Shown: positions 17,117-25,915 of the stretch, one piece after another
How positions within the stretch are numbered: position 1 is the first letter of the stretch
Layout: each line of letters starts with the position of its first letter
Assembly: GCA_002715965.1 (NCBI GenBank)
Contig: PBAL01000047.1
Coordinates: 22,282 to 86,281, forward strand
Direction of reading: 5' to 3'
From: Verrucomicrobiales bacterium
GTDB lineage: Bacteria; Verrucomicrobiota; Verrucomicrobiia; Limisphaerales; JAYPXF01
DNA length: 64,000 bases
The notes under the pieces: generated by a model
Told to the model about the DNA's origin: nothing
The model's input: the letters and a program-made list of their open reading frames with translations, nothing else
Databases searched by the model: none
Made by a program: the position numbers and the translations under genes

Positions 17117-19247
17117 TTTTCTCGGCCGGGTGGAATTGGAACCCCGCGATCCGGTGGTCGCCGGCAGCGTCGGCCAATGGACCATCCGTTACATCGTCGG
17201 CGACGCCGGCATCGACGAAGGTGGCACGATCAAACTTGCGAAACGATTTGCCAGCGACTGGGAGAAACCACAGTTCGAGCGACCCGCCGAATCCGGCTAC
17301 ACGACAGTGGTGACTGACGGTCCGGCCAAGCTTACCGTGCGTTTCGCCAAGAAGGCGCACGACCGTCCGTGGATGAACTGGTGCATCGTGATCGATGTCT
17401 ATGACGGCTCGCTCTCGCCCGGTGAGGTTGTGACGATTGTCCTTGGCGATCGAAGCCAGGGTTCACCGGGCATGCGCGCGCAGACCTTCATCGAGTCGCG
17501 TCACGACTTTCGGATATTCGCCGATCCGACCAATGCTGCGGTGGCCCGTTCGGTTCCGGATTCGCCAACGGTCCAGATCGTTCCGGGTGAACCGGTGGAA
17601 TGGGTCGTAGTTGTTCCCACCCAGACAGCGGTCGGCGAATGGACGGAGGTTCGTCTGAGAGGACAGGATCACTGGATGAATCCCACCCCGGCTCCAGCCG
17701 AAGCCGACTTGAATTGGGAGGGTGAACCCAAAGCGGAATGGGACGGACAAAGATTTCGCCTGATGCAACCGGGCACCGGACGAGTCGCGATGATTGCCGC
17801 GGGATTGACCGCCCACAGCAATCCCGTCACCGCCACCAAGGAACCGCCGACCCTGAAAAAATACTGGGGCGATCTGCACGCCCAGTCGGACGCAACCGTC
17901 GGTACCGGCACGGAGGAGGAATATTTTCGTTTCTGTCGAGATCAGGCCTTCTCCGACATTGCGTCGCATCAAGGCAACGATTTCCAGATGGATGACGAAG
18001 ACTGGAAACGCCTTAACGCTGCCGTGAAAGAGTTCAACGACCCCGGCCGATTCGTCGTGCTCCCGGGTTATGAATGGTCCGCCAATACCCCGGCCGGCGG
18101 TGATCGCAATGTATTTTATTCGGAGGACGACCAGCCGATCTATCGCTCCAGTCATTGGCAGATCCCCGAGATTTCGGAAACCGCAAAAAACCCCGCCCAT
18201 CCCGCGAGCGAACTGTTTGCCCGCATCCGCGAAAACGGCAAAGCCATCCTCGGCGCCCATGTCGGCGGACGCTACGCGGACATCCGAAAATATTTCGACC
18301 AGGACATCTGCCCGCTGGTGGAGGTCCTTTCCTGCTGGGGTGTCTTCGAATGGATGCTGTGGGACTCATTCGACAAGGGATACATCGTCGGCGTGATGGC
18401 GAACAGTGACGGCCACAAGGGCCGTCCCGGCGCCGAAGGACCGGGAGCCGGAGATTTCGGAATTGCGGGCGGTCTGACCTGTGTCCTAGCCGAAGACCTT
18501 ACCCGCGCAGCCGTGTATGATGCGTTGAAGAACCGGCGTTGCTACGGAACCAGCGGACCGCGAATTGACCTTTGCTTCGAAATCGACGGCCAACCCATGG
18601 GCAGCGTCCTGACGGGTGCCACGGATCGGGCCGAACTGAATGCCTCGGTCATTGGCGTCTCGCCCGTAGAATCGCTAACACTTTATCGTCGGCGCGAGAT
18701 CATCGAGGTCGTGCGCCCGTCCGCCTTTGCCAGCGTCGCAACCAGCAGGCAGATCCGAGTCACCTGGGAGGGCGCCCGCATGCGCGGCCGCGGTCGCCGG
18801 ATTGACTGGTCCGGATCGTTGAAGGTCGCTGGCGCGAAAATCCTGCGAGCCGAAACCGTTTCCTTCGATTCCCCTGCCGATGGCATTCGCGAAACCAAGG
18901 ACCACCAAGTCGTCTTCGGATCGCGCACCACCGGCGACATGGACGGCATTGACCTGTGGTTGGATTCGACCGAAGCCTTCTCCATCAGCCTTGAGAGCGC
19001 CGTCGGCAAATTCACCGCCACGGCTAAAGAACTCCAAACTGAAAACGGCCGCGCCTGGGAACTCGATGGCCTCGATCAAAGGGTGAATATCCGACGCTAC
19101 CCTGAGGCGGTGGAGGATCACCAATTATCGCTGAGTCGAACCATCGAGACGCAATCCGACAAGCTCACTCCCTACTTCGTCAAAGCCACCCAGACCGACG
19201 GTCACGCAGCCTGGTCCAGTCCGATCTATCTCGGTAAACCAGCGTAA
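17097..19247 (+). CDS. DUF3604 / PHP-like metallohydrolase
   Basis: The ATG at 17097 overlaps the symporter end by 20 nt. The 716-residue protein has an N-terminal beta-rich region (WTIRYIVGDAGIDEGGTIKL) and then a DUF3604 core from about residue 255: KKYWGDLHAQSDATVGTGTE, YFRFCRDQAFSDIASHQGND, VVLPGYEWS, NGKAILGAHVGG, NSDGHKGRPG, LTCVLAEDLTRAAVYDALKN and RRCYGTSGPRI. The HxH-like and NSDGH/GRPG elements match PHP phosphoesterase-type metal sites. No signal peptide is seen. DUF3604 proteins are common in PVC and marine bacteria with unproven activity. Coupling to a transporter suggests it acts on the imported compound. Confidence 0.87.
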   Translation: MNHQQPDFLGRVELEPRDPVVAGSVGQWTIRYIVGDAGIDEGGTIKLAKRFASDWEKPQFERPAESGYTTVVTDGPAKLTVRFAKKAHDRPWMNWCIVIDVYDGSLSPGEVVTIVLGDRSQGSPGMRAQTFIESRHDFRIFADPTNAAVARSVPDSPTVQIVPGEPVEWVVVVPTQTAVGEWTEVRLRGQDHWMNPTPAPAEADLNWEGEPKAEWDGQRFRLMQPGTGRVAMIAAGLTAHSNPVTATKEPPTLKKYWGDLHAQSDATVGTGTEEEYFRFCRDQAFSDIASHQGNDFQMDDEDWKRLNAAVKEFNDPGRFVVLPGYEWSANTPAGGDRNVFYSEDDQPIYRSSHWQIPEISETAKNPAHPASELFARIRENGKAILGAHVGGRYADIRKYFDQDICPLVEVLSCWGVFEWMLWDSFDKGYIVGVMANSDGHKGRPGAEGPGAGDFGIAGGLTCVLAEDLTRAAVYDALKNRRCYGTSGPRIDLCFEIDGQPMGSVLTGATDRAELNASVIGVSPVESLTLYRRREIIEVVRPSAFASVATSRQIRVTWEGARMRGRGRRIDWSGSLKVAGAKILRAETVSFDSPADGIRETKDHQVVFGSRTTGDMDGIDLWLDSTEAFSISLESAVGKFTATAKELQTENGRAWELDGLDQRVNIRRYPEAVEDHQLSLSRTIETQSDKLTPYFVKATQTDGHAAWSSPIYLGKPA

Positions 19248-19255
19248 TCGAGAGA

Positions 19256-19500
19256 TCAGATCGGGGTATAAAACCGATGACAGTGGGAACTGGAATTCGA
19301 TCTTGAGGCGCTTCGTCGTCCTCCATGTATTTGAGCTGAATCAGGACACAACCAAAGGTCCATAGGGCGAGAAACAGGGTAAGAAACAGTTTCACGCTTC
19401 CCGTGCGCCAATGGTGAACAACGCAGGTTCCGTCCGCTTGTCTGTCTACAATGAAGCCATGGGGAACGCCTCCCGGGTCCATTGATCCATGCTCCGTCAT
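19256..19500 (-). pseudogene. Possible remnant of a small membrane protein
   Basis: On the minus strand the frame starting at 19500 reads GFIVDRQADGTCVVHHWRTG followed by a hydrophobic helix (VKLFLTLFLALWTFGCVLIQ) and then loses plausible protein character before running into the 3' end of the DUF3604 gene. The pattern 'DGTLVIxxR...one TM helix' resembles the beginning of longer PVC membrane proteins. It is probably the N-terminal stub of a deleted gene, but a real small membrane protein cannot be excluded. Confidence 0.35.
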
Positions 19501-19539
19501 TGATTTGACATACTATGGCCATGTTCACCGAGGCTAGTC

Positions 19540-20976
19540 TCACCGGCCATCCCAGAATGTACCTTCCCGCTTGATGGCCTGCTCCATTTTCTCCAGCTGA
19601 GCCAACATTGATTGCGTTCGGTCTACCTCATCCTCTCGACGGTCAATGCGTTCGCTGATGTCCTGTTCCACCTGAAAGAGCAACGGTGTTTCACGACTGG
19701 CCTTGAAGCCATAATTGTCCCTCAACTGTGAGCCGATGCGGACGTGCAGTTTCCATGGACCGACCCGGATCGCTGAGGGGCCGTTGTCGTGATAGGAATA
19801 GAGGAATTTGAAGTCGTCGACCGGTTTGTTGAACTGCGAGGCATCCAGGTACGAGCGGATGTCTCGTCCATCAATCGTACGGCCCTTTGGCAATTCAACT
19901 TCGGCCAACGCAAAAACCGTCGGCAGCACGTCAAGTGTGCTGGCCGGATGCAGAATGCGTTGATTACCGGGAATGACGCCCGGCCAGCAGAAGATCCCGG
20001 GAACGCGATGGCCGCCTTCCCAAGTGGATCCCTTGCCATCGCGGAAAGGCATCGCGTAACCAACGTGCATTCTCGCCTCACCATACTTCTTGTGTTCCTT
20101 CGTCTTGCGGAAGAGCAGCCACGGTCCGTTGTCGGACGTGAAGATGATCAAGGTGTTCCGCGTGATTCCAGCATCGGCCACCGTGGCACGAATGCGTTTT
20201 ACGCAATCATCGATCTCCGCCATCACATCACCGAGCAGCCCGCGACGCGAACGGCCTTTGAATTCGTCAGACACGTACAGGCCAAGGTGCGGTTGGTTGT
20301 GGGCGACGTAGGCAAAGAACGGGCGATGCTTGTTCGCCTTGATGAACTCCACGACTCCGTCCGTATAACGTCCGGTTAACGATGTCGAGGCAACCGGATC
20401 GGAAGGAAGATTGATGGCCAGGGTCTTATAGCCCTTGACCGGATCATCACCGCTTGGATCCGATTTCATCAACTTGGCGTTTCCGTAGTCATGGGAAACA
20501 TTCGATCCAATCCAGGTATCGAATCCATGTGCCAAGGGCAGCGCGTCCCAAGAGAGTCCGTTCTTTTCGTTGGGATTTCCAAGATGCCATTTGCCGAACA
20601 TCCCCGTGGCATAACCCCGCGACTTCAGCCCTTCCGCAATGGTCACTTCGTGCGGGTGAATGTGCCGTGCCGCACTCGGACCGATCACCCAACTGCCAAG
20701 TCCACTTCGCCCCGGGTAGCGACCAGTCAACAACGAGTAGCGTGAAGCACTGCAGGCCGGCGAGGTGACGTAGAATTGCGGAAAGTTCACACCCTCTTGG
20801 ACCATCCTGGAAATGTTCGGCGTTTCAATGACCGGATTACCGTTGTGCGCATAGTCTCCGTAGCCGCTGTCATCAAGAAAGATGAGTATCACGTTTGGCC
20901 GATCCATCGGTTCCCGCGCTGACAGCGAAACGGCGCAAAGCGCCACCATTAGTATCCACCTGTACATAGCCGTCAT
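19540..20976 (-). CDS. Secreted sulfatase (arylsulfatase family, CxAxR type)
   Basis: The start at 20976 (or the ATG at 20967) gives a signal peptide (MYRWILMVALCAVSLSA); 21003 only adds polar residues. Sulfatase features: RPNVILIFLDDSGYGDYAHN supplies the metal-binding Asp pair, SPACSASRYSLLTGRYPGRS carries the CxAxR formylglycine site (Cys about residue 75), and GKWHLG and FTSDNGPW are the other signature blocks. The CxAxR motif needs conversion of Cys to formylglycine by an FGE or anSME enzyme; only a broken FGE-like gene is present in this window. At 478 residues it is full length. Desulfation of polysaccharides outside the cytoplasm is the likely role. Confidence 0.92.
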   Translation of the reverse strand: MTAMYRWILMVALCAVSLSAREPMDRPNVILIFLDDSGYGDYAHNGNPVIETPNISRMVQEGVNFPQFYVTSPACSASRYSLLTGRYPGRSGLGSWVIGPSAARHIHPHEVTIAEGLKSRGYATGMFGKWHLGNPNEKNGLSWDALPLAHGFDTWIGSNVSHDYGNAKLMKSDPSGDDPVKGYKTLAINLPSDPVASTSLTGRYTDGVVEFIKANKHRPFFAYVAHNQPHLGLYVSDEFKGRSRRGLLGDVMAEIDDCVKRIRATVADAGITRNTLIIFTSDNGPWLLFRKTKEHKKYGEARMHVGYAMPFRDGKGSTWEGGHRVPGIFCWPGVIPGNQRILHPASTLDVLPTVFALAEVELPKGRTIDGRDIRSYLDASQFNKPVDDFKFLYSYHDNGPSAIRVGPWKLHVRIGSQLRDNYGFKASRETPLLFQVEQDISERIDRREDEVDRTQSMLAQLEKMEQAIKREGTFWDGR

Positions 20977-21073
20977 GCTGAGATGGACAACCAGCCTCGT
21001 CACTCCTCAAATCCAACCTTTGAAGATCTTCTACGCTGCTGCCAGTCGCACGCCCTGACGAGCCAGCCGCCAT

Positions 21074-22732
21074 TCAGTGCCAGGCCAGATCACGAAAGTT
21101 TCTTACCCGGTGAAAAGTGCTGAGGTCGGCGTCGTGGTGATGATCGGAATGTTTTCCCGTGCGGGAAAGAATCACCAGATCGTCGCCGTCAATCTTCATC
21201 GAGGGATACATGAACGACTGGGTCGAAGTGGGGGCGAGGGCGATGCAACCGCCGGGCAGCCAGGAAAGCCCGTCATTGGAGAAGTGCAGCATCAGAGCCC
21301 GACGCGAGGTGGCCGCATCGCCGATCCCGAAACGCGCACGGTCATAGCCCATGGATTGATTGGCGGCCAACCAGAACAGACGTGTCCGCTCGTCGTAAAC
21401 CACGCAGAACTTCGTGTAGGCACCAGGCCATGGGTAATAATTCTCGAACTCGATCGACAAACGGCCGTCTTCATCGCGGATCTTGAACAGGGCGGTGACG
21501 TTGCTCGCGAACTTGTGGCCAAGGCCGTGAGGATTGACGCGGCAGGCCGCAATGAGTTCGTCGCCTATCTGCATCACATTGGATTCCAGCAGGCCGTCGT
21601 GTTTCTCAGGCTGCAGGCGAGGTGAAAGGTTGCGCGGAACGCCGGGGGTGTAGACCACTTCGCTTCGTCGCCAGGTATCAGGTGAAAGCAGGTCTTTGTT
21701 GAGATCCGCGGCAACAGCGAGAATGCCGCGAAAACTTTCATCCATCGCCCAGTAGAGTGTGTTGTCACGAATGACAAATGAGGTCTGGCAATTCCAGAAA
21801 CGACCTTCCAGGACCTTGACCGGGCCTTCCCAGGTCTCGCCCTCATTGCGGCTGCGCATGATGTAGACGTCCCGATGCTGCTGCTTCTGTGTGAACATGT
21901 AGAGCGCGCCTTTCAACGCGAACAACGTGCACTCGGCGTACATCAGGTCAGGAAGGCGCTGCCAGGTCCTGCCTCCGTCGCGACTGCGCGTGAGTTGGAG
22001 AAACTTTGGGCCACCGCTGAGTTTATCCGGCGAAAATCCACGATTCGCCCGACCCCAGATCGGCGAACCCGCGATCAGCGTTCCATTCGGAAGAACACAC
22101 AGACAAGGATCGTGCACGAAGTCGCGATGTGCGTCCGGGACTTCCGCAGCAATGGTGTAGTTTTGTGCAAGAGGAGGATCAAACGGTGATCGGTGCCTTG
22201 TACCATCGCCAGCAAGTTGGGCGAGAAAGATGCACCATGGCCCTGATGTCGGACGTTGTGGATATTGCGTCTCGGAGGACAGCTCAATTCGTTCCCCCTT
22301 CACCAGGCCCTTTCGCCACACTGCACATTCCGTGTTCCAATCCGTCAAGGACACGGGGATCCTTCCCTTGCGTGGTTCTACGGGATCAGGTCTCTTGAAC
22401 AAATGAAACGGCGGAATGCTCATTCGTTCGAATCCAAGCCGATTCAACTCAGCGGCTCGACTATCCTTGTCTCCGGGCACCGACGTCAGCGCAAAAACGT
22501 CACCGTCGGTCTGGCAGGTGATCCGACCCGCAGAAAGCGGGCCTTGGATGAATGTCAGCCCCTTCATTGCGGCTGGAACATCCTGTGCGACGTAGTCCCG
22601 GTTGTTGAAAAGTTGCACACCATCTGCGAGTTTCAACGCGTTCCCTTCAGCCACGGTGACGACCGCAGGTCCGGCGGACACCCCGCAGGAACAGCATAGG
22701 AACAACTTGATGCTCAGAATCAATCCACGCAT
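21074..22732 (-). CDS. Sialidase-like (BNR/Asp-box) secreted protein
   Basis: A 552-residue protein with a signal peptide (MRGLILSIKLFLCCSCGVSA). The N-terminal 170 residues form an uncharacterised beta-rich region. The remainder is a BNR/sialidase-type propeller: HDPCLCVLPNGTLIAGSPIW, Asp-box motifs SRDGGRTWQR and SRNEGETWEG, and later repeats ending HFSNDGLSWLPGG. Exo-alpha-sialidase-like folds in PVC bacteria act on various glycans, and the catalytic Arg triad, Tyr and Glu cannot be assigned with certainty here. It is divergent from the lysozyme-inhibitor-like gene at 22805 and ends 98 nt from the sulfatase start, in the same direction. Confidence 0.75.
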   Translation of the reverse strand: MRGLILSIKLFLCCSCGVSAGPAVVTVAEGNALKLADGVQLFNNRDYVAQDVPAAMKGLTFIQGPLSAGRITCQTDGDVFALTSVPGDKDSRAAELNRLGFERMSIPPFHLFKRPDPVEPRKGRIPVSLTDWNTECAVWRKGLVKGERIELSSETQYPQRPTSGPWCIFLAQLAGDGTRHRSPFDPPLAQNYTIAAEVPDAHRDFVHDPCLCVLPNGTLIAGSPIWGRANRGFSPDKLSGGPKFLQLTRSRDGGRTWQRLPDLMYAECTLFALKGALYMFTQKQQHRDVYIMRSRNEGETWEGPVKVLEGRFWNCQTSFVIRDNTLYWAMDESFRGILAVAADLNKDLLSPDTWRRSEVVYTPGVPRNLSPRLQPEKHDGLLESNVMQIGDELIAACRVNPHGLGHKFASNVTALFKIRDEDGRLSIEFENYYPWPGAYTKFCVVYDERTRLFWLAANQSMGYDRARFGIGDAATSRRALMLHFSNDGLSWLPGGCIALAPTSTQSFMYPSMKIDGDDLVILSRTGKHSDHHHDADLSTFHRVRNFRDLAWH

Positions 22733-22804
22733 GCGCCCACGTTATGCAAAGCAACGCCGACGACAAGACTTGGACACAGCACTGGATCCAACCAACTTGG
22801 AATC

Positions 22805-23482
22805 GTGAATTTCAAGTCGGGGGTTTTCTTTCTGGCTGTGGTCTTCATCGGCACTGCTGTCACTTTGAGGCGTGATCCGTCGAGGCACACGGTTACTCCT
22901 GGTCCAACACCACCGTTAACCGGTCCGATAAATGAAATCGGCTTAAGCGGTGTGACTCCGGGCCGAAGCCTTGCCTTCCCTCTTGCCGGACACATCATCG
23001 AGATTTCCGTGCCGGCCAGGGAAGGACATACTTTTGGCAGTTTTCATCTGACTACAGAGAATTATTCCTCCGGCGCAACGGAGAGAGACGGTTCGCTACA
23101 ACGTGTCTTGTTCGGCGATGTGACGGCGGATGGAACAGAGGACGCGGTAATCGTGATTCAATCCGGTGGGTCCGGCAGTTATGCGACCGTGTTCGTGCTC
23201 GAATCAATGACCACAAATTTCCATCTCGTTCAACTGCCCGAATTCAGCGCGCCGGGATACATGGGACATGACCGGGTCAGCATCCGAAACGGATCAGTGG
23301 TTCGTGAGTTCCCGACCTACGTGGGAAAGGAGAAGTTGCGCATCGATCGTCAGTGGAAAACCAAGGACACCCTGCAGGGCAAATTGCCGGTGCGCAACCA
23401 AGCTGACAGTAATGCCACCCCATCCGGAGCGAACAAGGTATTCAGGTTCGACTTTGCAAGCAACTCGTGGATCCCGATCTAA
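22805..23482 (+). CDS. PliI-like (putative periplasmic lysozyme inhibitor-type) protein
   Basis: The GTG at 22805 gives MNFKSGVFFLAVVFIGTAVT as a signal or anchor segment. The mature part contains VLFGDVTADGTEDAVIVIQS, GGSGSYATVFVLESM and VREFPTYVGKEKLRIDRQWK, the pattern seen in bacterial PliI-like proteins that bind invertebrate-type lysozymes. PVC genomes contain many such domains with no tested function, so inhibition of lysozyme is only a family-level suggestion. The 225-residue length is complete. The start region faces the divergent sialidase-like gene with a 72-nt shared promoter interval. Confidence 0.55.
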   Translation: MNFKSGVFFLAVVFIGTAVTLRRDPSRHTVTPGPTPPLTGPINEIGLSGVTPGRSLAFPLAGHIIEISVPAREGHTFGSFHLTTENYSSGATERDGSLQRVLFGDVTADGTEDAVIVIQSGGSGSYATVFVLESMTTNFHLVQLPEFSAPGYMGHDRVSIRNGSVVREFPTYVGKEKLRIDRQWKTKDTLQGKLPVRNQADSNATPSGANKVFRFDFASNSWIPI

Positions 23483-23567
23483 CTCGAACCTCGAGAGTGT
23501 TCGCGCGTTTCCAGCCGGTGCTGAATCTACGGATCCGTCGAAACGTAAATCCAAGCTGGGTGAATCC

Positions 23568-25112
23568 TCACCCCGGATAGTCGGCCACATAGACCGCCTT
23601 CACCTGGGTGTAATCCAGGAAGGTATCCTCGCAATTCACCCCTCCACCCGGTCCGCCGGAGATTCCCTGACCGCCATAGGGCAAGCCGTAGGCAACGGAG
23701 TTGTGACAATTGACCTGGCAGGTGCCATCGCGAAACTGCTTGGCCAACGCAACACCTCGATCGAGATCGGGAGTCCAGACACTCGCGCCCAGGCCGTAGG
23801 GTGAACTGTTCGCCAACTGCAGCGCCTGTTCCGCAGAGTCAACCGGACAAACAGTTGCGAAGGTGTGAAACACTTCCTTGGGATTGCAATCAACTCCCGG
23901 TTCCGTGCGGTAGAGCGCGGGCTTGATGTAGAAGCCATCCCTGCCGCTCACCTCGGCAACCCCTCCCGACAACAGCACTTCTCCACCACGGGAAACCGTT
24001 TCCGATTGCGCCTGAAGAATACGACGCTGCTGGGTGGGATTCACCACCGCGCCAAGTTGTGTACCTTCATCGGCCTGGTACCCGATGGTCAGGTCTTCCA
24101 TGAATGCCTTTTGCGCATCGATAAACGGATCGGCGATCTTCTTGTCCACGTAGACGCGATGGATGGTGCAGCAAGTCTGGCCGAAGTGTTGATTGACATA
24201 ACGCCCCACCGTTCGCGCAACCAACTCCGGATCCGCGTCGTCCAGCACGATGGCCGATCCGTTGCCACCCATCTCACGTTTCATCCGTGTGCCATGCCGA
24301 TCGCAGATGCGAAGGATGTGTTGGCCAATGCCGGGCGAACCCGTGAACGATATGTAACGAACACCCGGATGTTCCGCGATGCATTGTCCGGTAATTTCAC
24401 CACGTCCCGGAACTACGTTGATGACGCCCGGAGGGAAGCCCGCTTCAGCCGCCAGATTCGCAATGTAGAGTGCTGACAGTGGAGTATCTTCCGCCGGCTT
24501 GATGATGATTGTGTTGCCGGACAGCAATGCGGGGAATATGAACCACGAAGTCAAGACGATCGGGTAGTTCCACGGAATGATTCCAGCAACGACACCCCAC
24601 GGTTCGCGATAGGTGTATCCCTTCACGCCATCACCAACCTTCATTGCAGCTCCATCTCCCATGGCAATCTTTTGCGCAACACTACTGAAATACTCGGCGC
24701 ACTCGCGAATCTGCGTAAAATCGCCCTCCGCCAATTCGGACACCTTTCCGCCATCGCGAATCTCGCAGGCAAGCAGCACATCGCGATCGCGGTCGCAGAG
24801 CTGTACCAGTTTGTTCACCAACGCGATGCGATCTTCAAGTGGCGTATCCTTCCATGACGCAAACGCCTTTTGCGCGACATCAACCGCGGCTGCCACTTCC
24901 GCCTCGCCCATTTCACAAACCGTGGCGAGCACTTCCTGCGATCCGGGATCCGTGCTCTGAAAGGTTGCATTCATGGAGCCGGAGACACTCTTTCCGCCGA
25001 TGATGCCTCCCAGCGGTTTCCCGCCGTTGGCGCAGAATTCGGTGAACTTGTCCGGAGTAGAGAAGGCGGCTGCCGTGAAGGCCTGGATGGATTCGGAAGT
25101 TGCAGTAGACAT
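23568..25112 (-). CDS. NAD(P)-dependent aldehyde dehydrogenase
   Basis: A complete 514-residue cytoplasmic aldehyde dehydrogenase. The cofactor and active-site blocks are present: IIPWNYPIVLTSWFIFPALL (with the conserved Asn), NTIIIKPAEDTPLSAL, ISFTGSPGIGQHI, the general-base Glu in KREMGGNGSAIVLDDADPE near residue 277, and the catalytic Cys in HFGQTCCTIHRVYVD near 314. SPYGLGASVWTPDLDRG and CQVNCHNSVAYGLPYGGQ complete the oligomerisation region. It is closest in style to betaine/succinate-semialdehyde-type ALDHs, but the substrate is uncertain. It probably oxidises aldehydes released by the catabolic enzymes encoded around it. Confidence 0.92.
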   Translation of the reverse strand: MSTATSESIQAFTAAAFSTPDKFTEFCANGGKPLGGIIGGKSVSGSMNATFQSTDPGSQEVLATVCEMGEAEVAAAVDVAQKAFASWKDTPLEDRIALVNKLVQLCDRDRDVLLACEIRDGGKVSELAEGDFTQIRECAEYFSSVAQKIAMGDGAAMKVGDGVKGYTYREPWGVVAGIIPWNYPIVLTSWFIFPALLSGNTIIIKPAEDTPLSALYIANLAAEAGFPPGVINVVPGRGEITGQCIAEHPGVRYISFTGSPGIGQHILRICDRHGTRMKREMGGNGSAIVLDDADPELVARTVGRYVNQHFGQTCCTIHRVYVDKKIADPFIDAQKAFMEDLTIGYQADEGTQLGAVVNPTQQRRILQAQSETVSRGGEVLLSGGVAEVSGRDGFYIKPALYRTEPGVDCNPKEVFHTFATVCPVDSAEQALQLANSSPYGLGASVWTPDLDRGVALAKQFRDGTCQVNCHNSVAYGLPYGGQGISGGPGGGVNCEDTFLDYTQVKAVYVADYPG

Positions 25113-25282
25113 AAGTGATGAAAGGGTTTCTCAAGTGGGACAGGAGCGGATCATTTGAGGGGGCCTGGAGGAAGTCTAGAAATAAACGGCAGGCGTTAAC
25201 ATGTGTCATTGAGAGTGGTCGCAACCGAGGACTGCGCGATAAGAAATCGAGCGTTCGGCAGCAGTCAGATCAAGCGGTTTTC

Positions 25283-25420
25283 GATGCGCCCCCCCTCACC
25301 CCGCACTCTCCCGCTGGGAGAGGGAGAACATAGCGAACCACTCATTCATAAAGCGCGTTTCATGTATGGCGACAGCACAACTTCCCTCTCCCGGTGGGCT
25401 GTCAATTAACCCACAATTCT
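25283..25420. repeat. Dispersed CTCTCCC-GCT-GGGAGAG hairpin repeat in a gene-free stretch
   Basis: The 384 nt upstream of the aldehyde dehydrogenase contain no credible gene. CTCTCCC (25306-25312) and GGGAGAG (25316-25322) form a 7-bp stem with a GCT loop inside a CCCCTCACCCC...GGGAGAA context that is a widespread bacterial interspersed repeat. A second, decayed half (CCCTCTCCCGGTGGG) lies near 25384-25398, about 65 nt away, giving the look of an inverted pair around a short insert. Confidence 0.55.
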
Positions 25421-25496
25421 GTCGGGGAGTTGGCGGTTGCGCGGCAGCGTCTTGGACTTGCCGTAGTCCAAACCGCTGAAGTTCCAAGGCAGCAGA

Positions 25497-25732
25497 ATGA
25501 TCCTCAATCATTCCTCAACCAAGCAGAGCCACATTCGGGTGGAGATTCTGGATCGTCCGGGGAACGCGATTCCCGGGTTTGAGGCGAGCGACTGCGAGGC
25601 GATTTCCGGGAATGAACTTGACCACGTCGTGCACTGGGAGGGGAGAGCGATCTGGATGCGATATCAGGCAAACCGATCCAGTTACGATTCCAGATCAAGA
25701 ACGCGAGTCTCTACTCCTTTCGCTTCGAGTAG
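25497..25732 (+). pseudogene. C-terminal remnant of a glycoside-hydrolase-type secreted protein
   Basis: The frame from 25497 encodes SHIRVEILDRPGNAIPGFEA and DCEAISGNELDHVVHWEGR, a block that in PVC bacteria closes many GH32/LamG-like exported proteins (RVEILDxxGxxIPGF..DC..I.GD...HVVxW). The expected last block is in another frame: LRFQIKNASLYSFRFE then TAG at 25730-25732. One frameshift around 25680 and loss of everything upstream make this a terminal stub. No start signals are present. Confidence 0.75.
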
Positions 25733-25915
25733 AGTCAATTGAGCGCGGATCACGCGGTTGTGACAAACGGTCGGGCGAAGCTCCCGATGAGACGTTTGGG
25801 CTTTTGGTGTAATTTATCCGTTCAGCGTGGCGAGTCGCGCCGGATACTCAATTCGCATTGGCAATGCCACGCTCGGCTCAGCAGGAGCTTCCCCACCGAT
25901 CGCAGGCACAGCCAC

